Positions 1 to 8,512 of a stretch of 16,428 nt of DNA are shown here, piece after piece (position 1 is the stretch's first letter; each line of letters starts with the position of its first letter). Origin of the DNA: an uncultured Bacteroidota bacterium (GTDB lineage: Bacteria > Bacteroidota > Bacteroidia > UKL13-3); NCBI GenBank assembly GCA_903898215.1, contig CAIUEQ010000256.1, forward strand, positions 1 through 16,428. Direction: 5' to 3'. The translations under genes and the position numbers were made by a program. Below the pieces are notes generated by a model that saw only the letters and a list, made by a program, of their open reading frames with translations, was not told the DNA's origin and did no database searches.

Positions 1-457
1 AATGCACATCAATATATTTTCCACCACCATAAGTTTGTTTTCCGTTGGTGAGATCAGTGAATGAAAAAAACAGAGAGCTGTCTTTTTTTAAACGATCGTT
101 TGTATAAATAGGAAGTGTGAATTTTTTTTCGAATAACATAAAATTCACTTCACCAAATTTTTGATATTTATAAGTTCTGTTCAACGAATGTGGCATGTCG
201 AACTCAGGCATATCGGCCATTTTATTTAGCGTTGCTTTAACTTTATAATTTTCATCAAAAGGAAAAAAAGCAATGCCTTTAAATGTTTTTAGTTCTTCAG
301 CATCGAGTGGAGATTTATTTGGATCTATAAATTCGGCAATTTTATTTGCACGTTTTTGATCGATCGTATTAACAAGAATATTTCCCGTTTTGCTTGGTAT
401 TTTAGAACAAGAAAAAAAAGTTATCAGAACAAAAATTGAAATCAAATACTTCATCAT
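1..457 (-). CDS. DUF1684-family lipoprotein (partial, C-terminus outside window)
   Basis: The reading frame is open from ATG at 457 to the left edge, giving 152 residues of an incomplete protein. It begins with a lipoprotein signal: a hydrophobic stretch at residues 4-15 ending in a lipobox-like LITFFSC, with Cys17 as the predicted lipidated residue. Further on, G-I-A-F-F-P-F-D near residue 61 and F-T-D-L-T-N-G-K-Q-T-Y-G-G-G-K-Y near residues 133-148 match the pattern I associate with DUF1684 (F-D-x-T-N-G-x-x-T-Y-x-x-G-R-Y). The function of that family is not established. The start codon overlaps the stop of the upstream Omp28 gene as ATGA, which indicates translational coupling in one operon. 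A second ATG at 454 would give the same protein minus one residue. The signal peptide and gene are secure; the family call is good but made by eye. Confidence 0.8.
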   Translation of the reverse strand, partial: MMKYLISIFVLITFFSCSKIPSKTGNILVNTIDQKRANKIAEFIDPNKSPLDAEELKTFKGIAFFPFDENYKVKATLNKMADMPEFDMPHSLNRTYKYQKFGEVNFMLFEKKFTLPIYTNDRLKKDSSLFFSFTDLTNGKQTYGGGKYIDVH

Positions 458-1407
458 TGTACTTCAACTTTCTTTGATTGCAATACATATTTTGTTGGCA
501 GACCTCTTGTAACGAATGCCAGCACACTTAAATGTTTCGGATCCCATTGAGGTTGAGGATAAGTTGAAGGACTGCTGTTGCGCGGACTTAATATTTTTTC
601 GTAACTTATTTTAAAAACTCTTCCGGGAACTAAAGTTCTGTTGGTTGTTGTATTTAAAAGATCGCCTGTATGTGCGGTAAGCATATCCATTAATGTATGA
701 TTATGTACATAAACTGAATCATAAAAATAAAGACCGTTTGCATCTTTACTTTCCTGAGCATCAATCATGCTATCCTGAAGTATTACTATATTGATAAAAT
801 TATTTCCTGAATCAGATTTTGTATAAGTAAGAGTAAGGTTTACTGTTAGTTTATTGCTGGATGAATTATACTGACTCGCAATATCAATATTTACCGGAGT
901 TGTTTGAGTTAATTCAGAAGTAACTATACTGCTCCAATTTGTATAAGGAATAAACCAAGTAGAACTTACTTCAGCTCTGTCAATATATCCTGAAGGAATA
1001 GAACCGGGAACAGTTACAAAATTGATGATATCAGATCCTACATCCGTTCTAAAATCATATTTGCTTACTACAGGTGGTTTATTGACCGGGAAGGTTAATC
1101 CACCAAATGCCAAGTTTGGATAGATGGTATAAACATTTACGCTTCGAGAAGGATTTGCTGCAAGATTTGCTACAACAATTCCCTCTGCCATTTGTGCTGC
1201 AGTTGGACAATTTATACAACTTGCACCAGAACCATCTTCGATCAAAACTTCTTTTAATTGTGCTGCAGGAATCGGACTTATAATGTAACTTGTATCAAAA
1301 GTTGATTGAGGTTTTGTATAGTTAATATAAGGTGGCTCTTCTTTGCATGATGAAAAAACAATGCTTAACAAAATGCAAACGGATAAATATATTTTAAGAT
1401 CTTTCAT
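454..1407 (-). CDS. Omp28-like outer membrane lipoprotein
   Basis: This 317-residue protein has a lipoprotein signal peptide (hydrophobic residues 5-19, lipobox V-F-S-S-C, lipidation at Cys21), so it is probably anchored in the outer membrane. The stretch L-I-E-D-G-S-G-A-S-C-I-N-C-P at residues 55-68 resembles the Omp28 signature, a thioredoxin-like segment with a C-x2-C pair (Cys64, Cys67). The rest is Ser/Thr/Asn-rich and looks like extracellular beta structure. Omp28 was first described in Porphyromonas gingivalis as a surface protein; its biochemical role is not settled. Whether the cysteine pair is redox-active cannot be told from sequence. The gene starts 11 bases after the DUF6029 stop and overlaps the DUF1684 start, so it is the middle gene of a three-gene operon. 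Confidence 0.82.
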   Translation of the reverse strand: MKDLKIYLSVCILLSIVFSSCKEEPPYINYTKPQSTFDTSYIISPIPAAQLKEVLIEDGSGASCINCPTAAQMAEGIVVANLAANPSRSVNVYTIYPNLAFGGLTFPVNKPPVVSKYDFRTDVGSDIINFVTVPGSIPSGYIDRAEVSSTWFIPYTNWSSIVTSELTQTTPVNIDIASQYNSSSNKLTVNLTLTYTKSDSGNNFINIVILQDSMIDAQESKDANGLYFYDSVYVHNHTLMDMLTAHTGDLLNTTTNRTLVPGRVFKISYEKILSPRNSSPSTYPQPQWDPKHLSVLAFVTRGLPTKYVLQSKKVEVQ

Positions 1408-1418
1408 ATTGGTAAAAA

Positions 1419-3107
1419 TTAAAAGTTAGTTGTTAATGTTACACGTGCTCCGCTAAATGCTGGCTCTACACGGCAAACACCACCTGTGCAATTTACACCT
1501 TGAGGTTGTTTTAAATATCCTGCAGTAATTCGAGTTGCATGATAAGTGTAGCCTGCAAACACATTAAAATAATGGATCAACTCAAAAGTTTCTCCCACCA
1601 AAGGTTTGTTTAAATATCCCGATTGAAAATTTACCATATCGCCAACTGCCAACGACCAAGGTGTAACATTATATTCAACCAATCCATTTACAAAACTACC
1701 AAGGTCTTGTGCGGTATTCATGTATTGGCCTTCAAGTCTGATGGATCTTTTATGATCGGGTTTGTAAGTAAATTCACCAAAGGTTGTAATTGCCTCAACA
1801 TAAGGTGCAGCAGCTTTTGCTTCAAATACTTGTTGGTTGTATCCGATAGATTGAACTCCCAATAACAATTTAAATTTATTTGAAAATTTGTAAGAAGCAT
1901 CGGTGTAAATTTCACGAAACAATCGTGTTGATTCATCCCATTTATATCCACTATTTGAAACGCCATTTAAAGTGGTAACAGCAGATGTGTTTATATTGAT
2001 CAACCATTTTTTGTTTGGCTTAAATGTCATTTCCAATTGTGCTGCATTTTCTCCTAACTCTTGTACAACAGCGTTATATCTGGCAAGCAGGCGATAGGTA
2101 TTTTGACGTGTGAGTGATGGAAGATAATTTACTGTTGCGTTATTTGGTGTTGGTTGTGTTTCGAGTGGTGATGTGCGGAAAGGAAAACTTTCGATGCGTT
2201 TAAATTGTGCGTTGATTCCGATTCCTTTTTCGGAATAAGATAAACTTGTATAATAAATACTTCCATCTTTTTTGATGAGGGTATTATCATAATTCATAAT
2301 TGCCTCAGGAGTTTTTTGATCGTATTCCAAATAGAAATTAAATTTTTTGTAATGAAGAGTTCCATAAATATTTCCAACAAATACATTCCATTTAGGATCG
2401 AAACGCAAATCAAGCGGATAGCCCATAATTGTTGAAGCAATGGTGTTCATTGTTGCTTGGTCGATGGTTCTGTTTACAACCGATGCGCCAAGATCTGCAA
2501 TTAAGTTTTCGCTGATAGCAATTCGGTGTTCAATGTTTGCTCCCTGAATGATTGGCTCGCGAATATCAAAACGGTTTTTCTGTTTTCCGGTAAATGCTTT
2601 GATGGTTGTATTTTCGGTAGCATGATAAATAATTCTTGCACCTTCAATCGCAAAATCAATTCCTATTGTTCTGTCTTCGTATGAACGAAATGCCATACCG
2701 GTTCCAAACTGATCGTAAAAATATCCAACAGTAAAATTAAATTTTTCTACATCTTTACTTACTTGCCAAAATCCAATTCCTTGGTTTGAATATGCTTCCT
2801 GAGGATTGAATAAAGGTGATTTATTAAACATGTCGTAACGCAACATGAAATTAAAACCTTTGATTTTATAATTCAAAAACAACCATGAATCTGTTGATGA
2901 AAGTTCGTGAAGATATTGAGTGGTGTTGGCTCCAATTTTATTATCTCGAACATAAAATTGATTGTTGGTTTGAAAATTTCCGGTGAGCTCACCCTTATCT
3001 TCTTTTGCAGGTTTGTTTTGTTCGGATGTTGAAACAGGATTTTCGGTTTGCGATTTTGCACCAAAAAATATGATGGATGAAAGTAGGATAAAAAATATTT
3101 TTTTCAT
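1419..3107 (-). CDS. DUF6029-like outer-membrane beta-barrel protein
   Basis: A 562-residue protein with a cleavable signal peptide (M-K-K-I-F-F-I-L-L-S-S followed by A-K-S-Q). I chose ATG 3107 over an upstream in-frame ATG at 3197 because the extra 30 residues would form an additional hydrophobic segment ahead of a normal signal peptide. After a charged linker the sequence consists of alternating polar and aromatic beta strands (for example F-N-F-M-L-R-Y-D-M-F and F-N-F-Y-L-E-Y-D-Q). It ends in L-T-T-N-F, a terminal aromatic residue typical of outer-membrane barrels. The pattern fits DUF6029, a Bacteroidota family of unknown function that I recall being found beside Omp28. It is the first gene of the operon with Omp28 and the DUF1684 lipoprotein. 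The barrel prediction is solid; the family number is by recognition. Confidence 0.75.
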   Translation of the reverse strand: MKKIFFILLSSIIFFGAKSQTENPVSTSEQNKPAKEDKGELTGNFQTNNQFYVRDNKIGANTTQYLHELSSTDSWLFLNYKIKGFNFMLRYDMFNKSPLFNPQEAYSNQGIGFWQVSKDVEKFNFTVGYFYDQFGTGMAFRSYEDRTIGIDFAIEGARIIYHATENTTIKAFTGKQKNRFDIREPIIQGANIEHRIAISENLIADLGASVVNRTIDQATMNTIASTIMGYPLDLRFDPKWNVFVGNIYGTLHYKKFNFYLEYDQKTPEAIMNYDNTLIKKDGSIYYTSLSYSEKGIGINAQFKRIESFPFRTSPLETQPTPNNATVNYLPSLTRQNTYRLLARYNAVVQELGENAAQLEMTFKPNKKWLININTSAVTTLNGVSNSGYKWDESTRLFREIYTDASYKFSNKFKLLLGVQSIGYNQQVFEAKAAAPYVEAITTFGEFTYKPDHKRSIRLEGQYMNTAQDLGSFVNGLVEYNVTPWSLAVGDMVNFQSGYLNKPLVGETFELIHYFNVFAGYTYHATRITAGYLKQPQGVNCTGGVCRVEPAFSGARVTLTTNF

Positions 3108-3152
3108 TGTATGCGATAAAGTGGCAAGATAAAAAAAAACACTTAATGCTAA

Positions 3153-3160
3153 CAAAAATA
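3153..3160 (-). promoter_or_regulatory. Candidate -7 box for the DUF6029-Omp28 operon
   Basis: Read on the minus strand this is TATTTTTG, a full match to the Bacteroidota -7 element TAnnTTTG, about 45 bases upstream of the ATG at 3107. No TTG or TTTG lies at the expected 17-23 bp distance upstream, so only half of the promoter is supported. Confidence 0.35.
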
Positions 3161-3386
3161 AAGTGAATTCTGATAAAGCTGTCTTTGTCAGTTGCATCTA
3201 TTAGAGCGCTTTGAATAGCCTTCATTTTTGGGGTCAACAAAAAAAATGTCGGTGATAAGGAGAAAGGAATAAAAATTAAATCATGTTATCAGAAATCGAG
3301 TTCATGAGTTGGTTTTGAAAACGAAAATTTTTTGATTAATTATTTTTTCAGAAGAGAACGCTAGAAATTAATTGATAAACAGCTTT

Positions 3387-4145
3387 CTATTTGTGAGCCT
3401 TTTTTGGTTCATATTTTTTAAACCAGCTTTTAATTTTCATGGCAACCACTCCCCAAATAGCTTCTTTAATAATTCCTTTGCTGATTTTAGATTCACCTTT
3501 TGTGCGGTCGGTAAAAATTATTGGAACTTCAACGAGGTTAAATCCATGTTTCCATGCTGTAAATTTCATTTCAATTTGAAAAGCATATCCACGAAATTTT
3601 ATTTTATCGATATCAATTGTTTCTAGTAATGCTCTTTTATAACAAACAAAACCAGCAGTAGTATCTCTGATATCCATTCCTGTTATCATTCTAACATAAG
3701 CCGAAGCATAATAAGAAAGTATAACCCTGCTCATTGGCCAGTTCACAACATTAACTCCTGTTTTGTATCGCGAACCGATTGACATATCAGCATCGTTTTC
3801 GCAGGCCTGATATAATTTTATCAAATCATCAGGATTATGTGAAAAATCGGCATCCATCTCAAAAATAAAATCGTAATTATTTTTTAAACACCATTTAAAT
3901 CCAGCAATATATGCTGTGCCTAAACCGTTTTTAATTTTTCGTTCAAGAAGATGTAGCTGACTAAATTTTTGCTGAAGGGATTTTACTAATTCTCCTGTGC
4001 CATCGGGCGAACTGTCATCAACAATTAAAATATCAAATGGAATTGAAAGTGACGCAACTTTGCTTATGATTGCCTCAATATTTTCAATTTCGTTGTAAGT
4101 AGGAATGATAACAATTCGTGAGTTCACCGGAAAAATTTTGTTCAA
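3387..4145 (-). CDS. Polyprenol monophosphomannose synthase-like glycosyltransferase (GT2)
   Basis: A 252-residue GT-A fold family 2 glycosyltransferase of the dolichol-phosphate mannose synthase (DPM1) type. It transfers a sugar, typically mannose from GDP-mannose, to a polyprenyl phosphate on the cytoplasmic face of the membrane. Visible motifs are the nucleotide-binding start I-V-I-I-P-T-Y-N-E at 11-19, V-D-D-S-S-P-D-G-T at 42-50, the metal-binding D-A-D at 98-100 within E-M-D-A-D-F-S-H-N-P, and G-S-R-Y near 122. It lacks C-terminal transmembrane segments, as in the short soluble DPM1 class, and has a basic tail ending in K-K-Y-E-P-K-K-A. Substrate identity (mannose versus glucose or another sugar) cannot be read from sequence. 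It diverges from the GmhB-like gene across 68 bases. In Bacteroidota such donors may feed protein O-glycosylation or polysaccharide assembly, which is an inference. Confidence 0.88.
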   Translation of the reverse strand: MNKIFPVNSRIVIIPTYNEIENIEAIISKVASLSIPFDILIVDDSSPDGTGELVKSLQQKFSQLHLLERKIKNGLGTAYIAGFKWCLKNNYDFIFEMDADFSHNPDDLIKLYQACENDADMSIGSRYKTGVNVVNWPMSRVILSYYASAYVRMITGMDIRDTTAGFVCYKRALLETIDIDKIKFRGYAFQIEMKFTAWKHGFNLVEVPIIFTDRTKGESKISKGIIKEAIWGVVAMKIKSWFKKYEPKKAHK

Positions 4146-4213
4146 TAATATTATTTAAAGGTTAAAACGCCAATTTTGCAAGCTATTATATAATTATTTG
4201 ATTCTTTTTACTT

Positions 4214-4699
4214 ATGCATAAAGCAATTTTTTTAGACCGCGATGGCGTGTTAAATTTTGAAATGGGGGAATATGTTACCAAACCCGAAAATTTTAAAGTG
4301 CTTGAATTTGTTCCATCGCAATTGAAGCGTTTAACGGATGCTAATTTTTTGCTTATTGTAATTACCAATCAGGGTGGTATTGCTAAAGGTTTATACTCTC
4401 AGTCCGACTTGGCTGTGATGCATAAGATTTTAACAGATGCTCTTTTAAGCTCCGGAGTAAAACTTACAGACATCTATTTTTGTCCTCATCACCCCGAATT
4501 TTCTAAATGTATTTGTAGGAAACCGGGTTCATTAATGATCGAAAAGGCACTTGCAAAATATCATATTGATCCAAAGCAATCATTTATGATAGGCGATAAA
4601 GAAAGAGATATTGCCGCAGCCACAGCGGCTGGTGTTAAAGGTTTGTTAATTGAACCGAATATAAACTGGAATTTTTTAGTAGATGAGATACTAAAATAA
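4214..4699 (+). CDS. gmhB: GmhB-like D-glycero-D-manno-heptose 1,7-bisphosphate 7-phosphatase (HAD-IIIA)
   Basis: A 161-residue haloacid dehalogenase phosphatase. Motif I is F-L-D-R-D-G-V with nucleophile Asp8 and acid/base Asp10. Motif II is T-N-Q at 51-53, the motif III lysine is Lys103 in R-K-P-G, and motif IV is G-D-K-E-R-D with Asp128 and Asp132. The zinc loop typical of GmhB is intact: Cys90, His92, Cys99 and Cys101 in C-P-H-H-P-E-F-S-K-C-I-C. GmhB removes the C7 phosphate from heptose bisphosphate on the way to the ADP- or GDP-heptose used in LPS or surface glycans. The protein is shorter than E. coli GmhB (191 residues) but contains every motif. Histidinol-phosphatases share this architecture, so substrate specificity is less certain than family. 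Rpe follows 30 bases downstream, suggesting co-transcription. Confidence 0.82.
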   Translation: MHKAIFLDRDGVLNFEMGEYVTKPENFKVLEFVPSQLKRLTDANFLLIVITNQGGIAKGLYSQSDLAVMHKILTDALLSSGVKLTDIYFCPHHPEFSKCICRKPGSLMIEKALAKYHIDPKQSFMIGDKERDIAAATAAGVKGLLIEPNINWNFLVDEILK

Positions 4700-4729
4700 A
4701 AAATTCATTTAAAAACTTATTTTCGCAAT

Positions 4730-5404
4730 ATGCAAAACCCAATAATAGCCCCATCAATACTTTCGGCAGATTTTGCCAATTTGCAACGTGATGTTGAAAT
4801 GATTAACAGCAGCAAGGCCGATTGGTTCCATGTTGATATTATGGATGGCGTTTTTGTGCCAAATATTTCTTTCGGATTTCCTGTAATCAAGGCAATAAAA
4901 AAACATGCAACCAAACTTCTTGATGTTCATTTAATGATTGTTCAGCCCGAACGATATATCAAAGAGTTTAAAGATGCCGGAGCAGATATTTTATCAGTTC
5001 ATTACGAAGCTTGTACTCATCTTCACCGAACTATTTACGCTATCAAAGAAAATGGCATGAAGGCAGGTATTGCAATTAACCCGCATACACCTGTTATGCT
5101 TTTAAAGGAAGTGATAAAAGATATTGATCTTGTTTGTTTGATGGGTGTTAACCCGGGATATGGCGGACAAAAATTTATTGAAAACACCTATTCAAAATGT
5201 GCCGATCTAAAAAATATGATACTCGCACAAAACAGTTCTTGCTTGATAGAAGTTGATGGAGGAGTGAATGAAATTACTGCACAAAAATTATTGCACAGCG
5301 GTGCCGATGTTTTGGTTGCAGGAAATTATGTTTTCTCATCAAAAGATCCCGTATCAACAATTGCATCTCTAAATAATTTGTCGGCTCATACCGTAAACGC
5401 CTGA
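4730..5404 (+). CDS. rpe: Ribulose-phosphate 3-epimerase
   Basis: A 224-residue TIM-barrel enzyme interconverting D-ribulose 5-phosphate and D-xylulose 5-phosphate in the pentose phosphate pathway. The family signatures are all present: A-P-S-I-L-S-A-D-F-A-N-L at 7-18, F-H-V-D-I-M-D-G-V-F-V-P-N at 33-45 (metal ligand His34 and catalytic Asp36), D-V-H-L-M-I, the phosphate-binding M-G-V-N-P-G-Y-G-G-Q-K-F, and I-E-V-D-G-G-V-N with the second catalytic Asp. Length is normal for the family. The ATG at 4730 gives the canonical N-terminus. The gene is close behind the GmhB-like gene and 20 bases ahead of the TonB-dependent receptor, all in the same direction. The link between these three jobs is not obvious beyond sugar-phosphate metabolism. 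Confidence 0.97.
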   Translation: MQNPIIAPSILSADFANLQRDVEMINSSKADWFHVDIMDGVFVPNISFGFPVIKAIKKHATKLLDVHLMIVQPERYIKEFKDAGADILSVHYEACTHLHRTIYAIKENGMKAGIAINPHTPVMLLKEVIKDIDLVCLMGVNPGYGGQKFIENTYSKCADLKNMILAQNSSCLIEVDGGVNEITAQKLLHSGADVLVAGNYVFSSKDPVSTIASLNNLSAHTVNA

Positions 5405-5424
5405 AATACGTTCATCTCATACTG

Positions 5425-7917
5425 ATGCTAAAAAGGCTTACCGTTTTCCTCTTATTTATTATTGTTACTTCAGTTTGTGTGTATGCGCAAAATGATGCAA
5501 CAGTTTTTGGGTCTATTAAAGACTCGCTTTATAGGAATATCTCGGATGTAAATATTACTGTCATCAATAAAAATATTACAACTATTTCGGATGAAGATGG
5601 AAATTACAAATTGTTAATTCCTTCGGGTGAAAGTGTTGAAATTGCATTTTCATATATCGGCAGGCCATCAAAAAAAGTGAACATCAGGCCACTAAAAAAA
5701 GGTGAAAGTTTTCGAAACGATGTGCAAATGGATTATGGGATAAGCTTAAAAGAATTTCAAATAATCGAAGAGCGTGATAGGGAAAAAGTGAGTATGCAAA
5801 CCATTAATCCAAGAACAGCTTCAACATTGCCAAACCCCAATGGAAGTTTTGAGCAAATTTTGAAAACGCTACCAGGTGTAAGTTCTGGAAACGAATTAAG
5901 TTCTCAATACAATGTTCGTGGCGGCAATTATGATGAGAATTTAATTTATGTAAATGATATTGAAATTTACAGGCCTTTTTTACCGCGCAGCGGACAACAA
6001 GAAGGGTTAAGTTTTATTCATACCGAGTTGGTGCAAAATGTAAAATTTAGTGCAGGAGGATTTGAAGCAAGGTATGGTGATAAAATGAGTTCGGTGCTTG
6101 ATATCAAATATAAAGATCCTACAAAATTTGCCGCATCTTTTAATGCAAGTATGCTTGGAGTGCAAACACATGTAGAAAATATTTCTAAGAATAAACGTTT
6201 CACATATTTACTCGGAGCGCGTTATTGGAGTAACCAATATATTCTGTCAACCCTTGATGTTCAAGGTAGCTACAAGCCTTCGTTTGCTGATGTTCAAACG
6301 CTTATCACTTATCATTTAAGCAGTAAGCTTAGTGTTAGTTTTTTAGGAAGTTACGCTCAAAATAAATATTTGGTTATTCCTCAAACACAGGAAACGGTTT
6401 TTGGTACCGTAAAAAGTGCAATTAAACTCACCATATTTTTTGATGGTCAGGATCTGATGGAATATCAAACATCAACAGGAGCGATTTCATTAATATATAA
6501 ACCAAATTATAAAACACAATTGAAGTTGTATTCATCGGCATTCTATTCAAACGAGTCTGAATATTTTACCATTGAAGGAGCTTACCGTTTAGAAGATGTT
6601 GAAACGGATATGGGGTCTAAAAATTTCGGAAAATCAAAATCAAGTTTAGGTATTGGAGATTATTTAACAAGCGCGAGAAATCAAATTACCGCATTGGTTT
6701 ATAATGTCGGACATAGAGGTAATGTAACGCTCGGAAACAATAGTATTCATTGGGGTTTTCAAGCACAAATAGAACAAATAAAAGATAAAATAAACGAATG
6801 GTATTTAAATGATTCATTTGGGTTTGCACAGCCAACTTCGGCAACAGGAAATTTAGTATTGAAAGAATATATTTCTGCTGATAATGCAATTAATACCTAT
6901 CGCTTAAACGGATACATTCAAAACTCACAACTGATTGAAAAATCATCTAACATGATTTTAAATTATGGCATTCGCACAAACTGGTGGAGTTATAATAATG
7001 AAAATGTGGTAAGCCCCCGATTTCAGTTTTCATTTGAGCCAAACAGAAAATATAACCGTGCAGCTTTATCGAAAACAGGAAAAGGAAAACAGAAAAAAGA
7101 TATCGTAGTAAAAGCTGCATTCGGATATTATTATCAACCACCTTTTTATCGTGAGATGAGAGGGTTTGACGGTACCCTCAATCCCGAAATTAAAGCTCAA
7201 AAATCCATACATTATATTTTGGGAGGTGATATGAATTTGAAAATATGGAATCGCCCATTTAAATTTTTTGCCGAAGCTTATTACAAGCAGTTGGAAAATT
7301 TGATTCCTTATGAAATTGACAATGTTCGCATTCGATATTTTGCAACAAATTCAGCACAAGGATATGCTGGAGGAATTGATTTTAGATTGAATGGAGAGTT
7401 TGTAAAAGGTACCGAAAGTTGGGCAAGTTTAAGTATCATGCAAACACAAGAAAAAATTCCCGGAGCAACAATATTTGATGCAAATGGTAATAGAATTGAA
7501 AGTCCCGGATATATTCCTCGCCCAACAGATCAAAGAGTAAATGCCAGCATTATGTTTCAGGATTATTTACCCAAATTTCCAAGCTTCAGAATGTATTTGA
7601 ATTTGGTATACGGTTCCGGATTTCCTTTTGGTCCTCCAATTCATAATTCATATGCAGATACATTAAGAATGCCTTCATATAAAAGAGTAGATATTGGATT
7701 TTTGAAAGTGTTGGTAGATGAAAATAGTAAAGCACCAAAAAAAGGGTGGAAGAAAAATTTTAAATCAGCTATGGTTGGTGTAGAAGTTTTTAATTTATTG
7801 GCAGTAAATAATACCATCTCATATATTTGGTTGGAAGATATTGAGGGCAGGAGATGGGCTGTCCCAAATTATCTTACCGGGCGTAGACTCAATTTAAAAT
7901 TAATGATGAAATTTTAA
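5425..7917 (+). CDS. TonB-dependent receptor with carboxypeptidase-like regulatory domain
   Basis: An 830-residue outer-membrane transporter. Residues 1-22 are a signal peptide ending in V-Y-A-Q. Residues about 25-105 form a CarboxypepD_reg-like beta sandwich, with G-N-Y-K-L-L-I-P-S-G-E as the recognisable core. A plug domain at about 120-235 carries L-K-T-L-P-G-V, Y-N-V-R-G-G-N-Y-D-E-N, and S-A-G-G-F-E-A-R-Y-G-D-K, standard plug motifs. The rest is a beta barrel ending in L-M-M-K-F with the terminal aromatic residue. Length suits a complete receptor. No SusD partner follows, so this is not a typical polysaccharide utilisation pair; the ligand is unknown. Spacing of 20 bases from rpe suggests read-through transcription from the upstream genes. 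Only a lipoprotein of unknown function follows in the same direction. Confidence 0.93.
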   Translation: MLKRLTVFLLFIIVTSVCVYAQNDATVFGSIKDSLYRNISDVNITVINKNITTISDEDGNYKLLIPSGESVEIAFSYIGRPSKKVNIRPLKKGESFRNDVQMDYGISLKEFQIIEERDREKVSMQTINPRTASTLPNPNGSFEQILKTLPGVSSGNELSSQYNVRGGNYDENLIYVNDIEIYRPFLPRSGQQEGLSFIHTELVQNVKFSAGGFEARYGDKMSSVLDIKYKDPTKFAASFNASMLGVQTHVENISKNKRFTYLLGARYWSNQYILSTLDVQGSYKPSFADVQTLITYHLSSKLSVSFLGSYAQNKYLVIPQTQETVFGTVKSAIKLTIFFDGQDLMEYQTSTGAISLIYKPNYKTQLKLYSSAFYSNESEYFTIEGAYRLEDVETDMGSKNFGKSKSSLGIGDYLTSARNQITALVYNVGHRGNVTLGNNSIHWGFQAQIEQIKDKINEWYLNDSFGFAQPTSATGNLVLKEYISADNAINTYRLNGYIQNSQLIEKSSNMILNYGIRTNWWSYNNENVVSPRFQFSFEPNRKYNRAALSKTGKGKQKKDIVVKAAFGYYYQPPFYREMRGFDGTLNPEIKAQKSIHYILGGDMNLKIWNRPFKFFAEAYYKQLENLIPYEIDNVRIRYFATNSAQGYAGGIDFRLNGEFVKGTESWASLSIMQTQEKIPGATIFDANGNRIESPGYIPRPTDQRVNASIMFQDYLPKFPSFRMYLNLVYGSGFPFGPPIHNSYADTLRMPSYKRVDIGFLKVLVDENSKAPKKGWKKNFKSAMVGVEVFNLLAVNNTISYIWLEDIEGRRWAVPNYLTGRRLNLKLMMKF

Positions 7918-7985
7918 GTAGGAGCATATCAATTTTGCATCGTTATAATTTTATTGATTTCATTTTTATAATTTTAAATTGCATT

Positions 7986-8435
7986 ATGAAAATTCAAAAG
8001 CAACTGTACGTAATATTTATGCTGATAGCATTGATGTTTGTTGCTTGTGTAAAAGATGTTGTAACTCCTAATTCTTCCACCCAAATTCAATCGAACCAAC
8101 CTGTTCAACAAGACCTGACTACTGAAATTACAGGCATTTACGAAGGCTTTAATGTAATCTTTGGTATTCCTGATTCGTCAGGAACTCATGCAGAAAATAT
8201 TCAAATAATTAAAGTGTCGAACGATAGTGTTTTGATAGTAGGTGATCATATTAAGTTAATTAAGGAAGTTGATGGTTTATCGTTTGCATTTCAATCTCAG
8301 AAGATAGGAAGTGGAAAATATTTTTTTGCATCAAAAACAATTTCTTTCAAATATTTACTGCCGGTAAAAGTTACAACATCTCAAGGTGATATTGATTGCA
8401 CAAAGGATTATCGTTATGATGGCACAAAAAAATAA
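7986..8435 (+). CDS. Hypothetical lipoprotein
   Basis: I do not recognise this family. From ATG 7986 the product is 149 residues, with a basic start (M-K-I-Q-K-Q), a hydrophobic core and a lipobox ending L-M-F-V-A-C, so a lipid-anchored envelope protein is predicted. An in-frame TTG at 7935 would add 17 residues, including a further hydrophobic segment, ahead of a normal signal peptide, and is less likely. After a low-complexity Ser/Gln/Pro/Thr linker there is one small domain of about 100 residues: G-I-Y-E-G-F, then alternating beta strands with I-I-K-V-S-N-D-S-V-L-I-V and S-G-K-Y-F-F-A-S. This resembles the short lipocalin-like or META-like beta proteins common in Bacteroidota, but no motif decides it. 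It lies 68 bases after the TonB-dependent receptor and may be its co-transcribed accessory (inference). Confidence 0.75.
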   Translation: MKIQKQLYVIFMLIALMFVACVKDVVTPNSSTQIQSNQPVQQDLTTEITGIYEGFNVIFGIPDSSGTHAENIQIIKVSNDSVLIVGDHIKLIKEVDGLSFAFQSQKIGSGKYFFASKTISFKYLLPVKVTTSQGDIDCTKDYRYDGTKK

Positions 8436-8512
8436 TCATTCTAAGGTTTGTTGTAATTAAACAATTCTGTTTTTTCTTTTTTCAATTTCCAATAACATAA
8501 TCCTTATATCAA

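Noticed and set aside
3108..3240. N-terminal extension of the DUF6029 gene from ATG 3197, and a separate 81-residue frame ending at 2995
   Set aside because: A clean signal peptide begins at ATG 3107, so the extension would place an extra hydrophobic segment before it. The other frame is out of phase with the gene.
3372..3626. Plus-strand 84-residue hydrophobic frame
   Set aside because: It is antisense to the C-terminal part of the DPM1-like gene, has Phe-rich composition from reading Lys codons backwards, and matches no family.
4146..4213. Promoter in the DPM1-gmhB divergent gap
   Set aside because: TTTG at 4175-4178 and ATTATTTG at 4193-4200 look similar to the consensus, but the -7 box lacks the TA and the spacing is only 14 bases.
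5425..7917. Possible SusC-type receptor of a polysaccharide utilisation locus
   Set aside because: No SusD-like lipoprotein or glycoside hydrolase follows. The following gene is a small protein of about 149 residues, far shorter than SusD.
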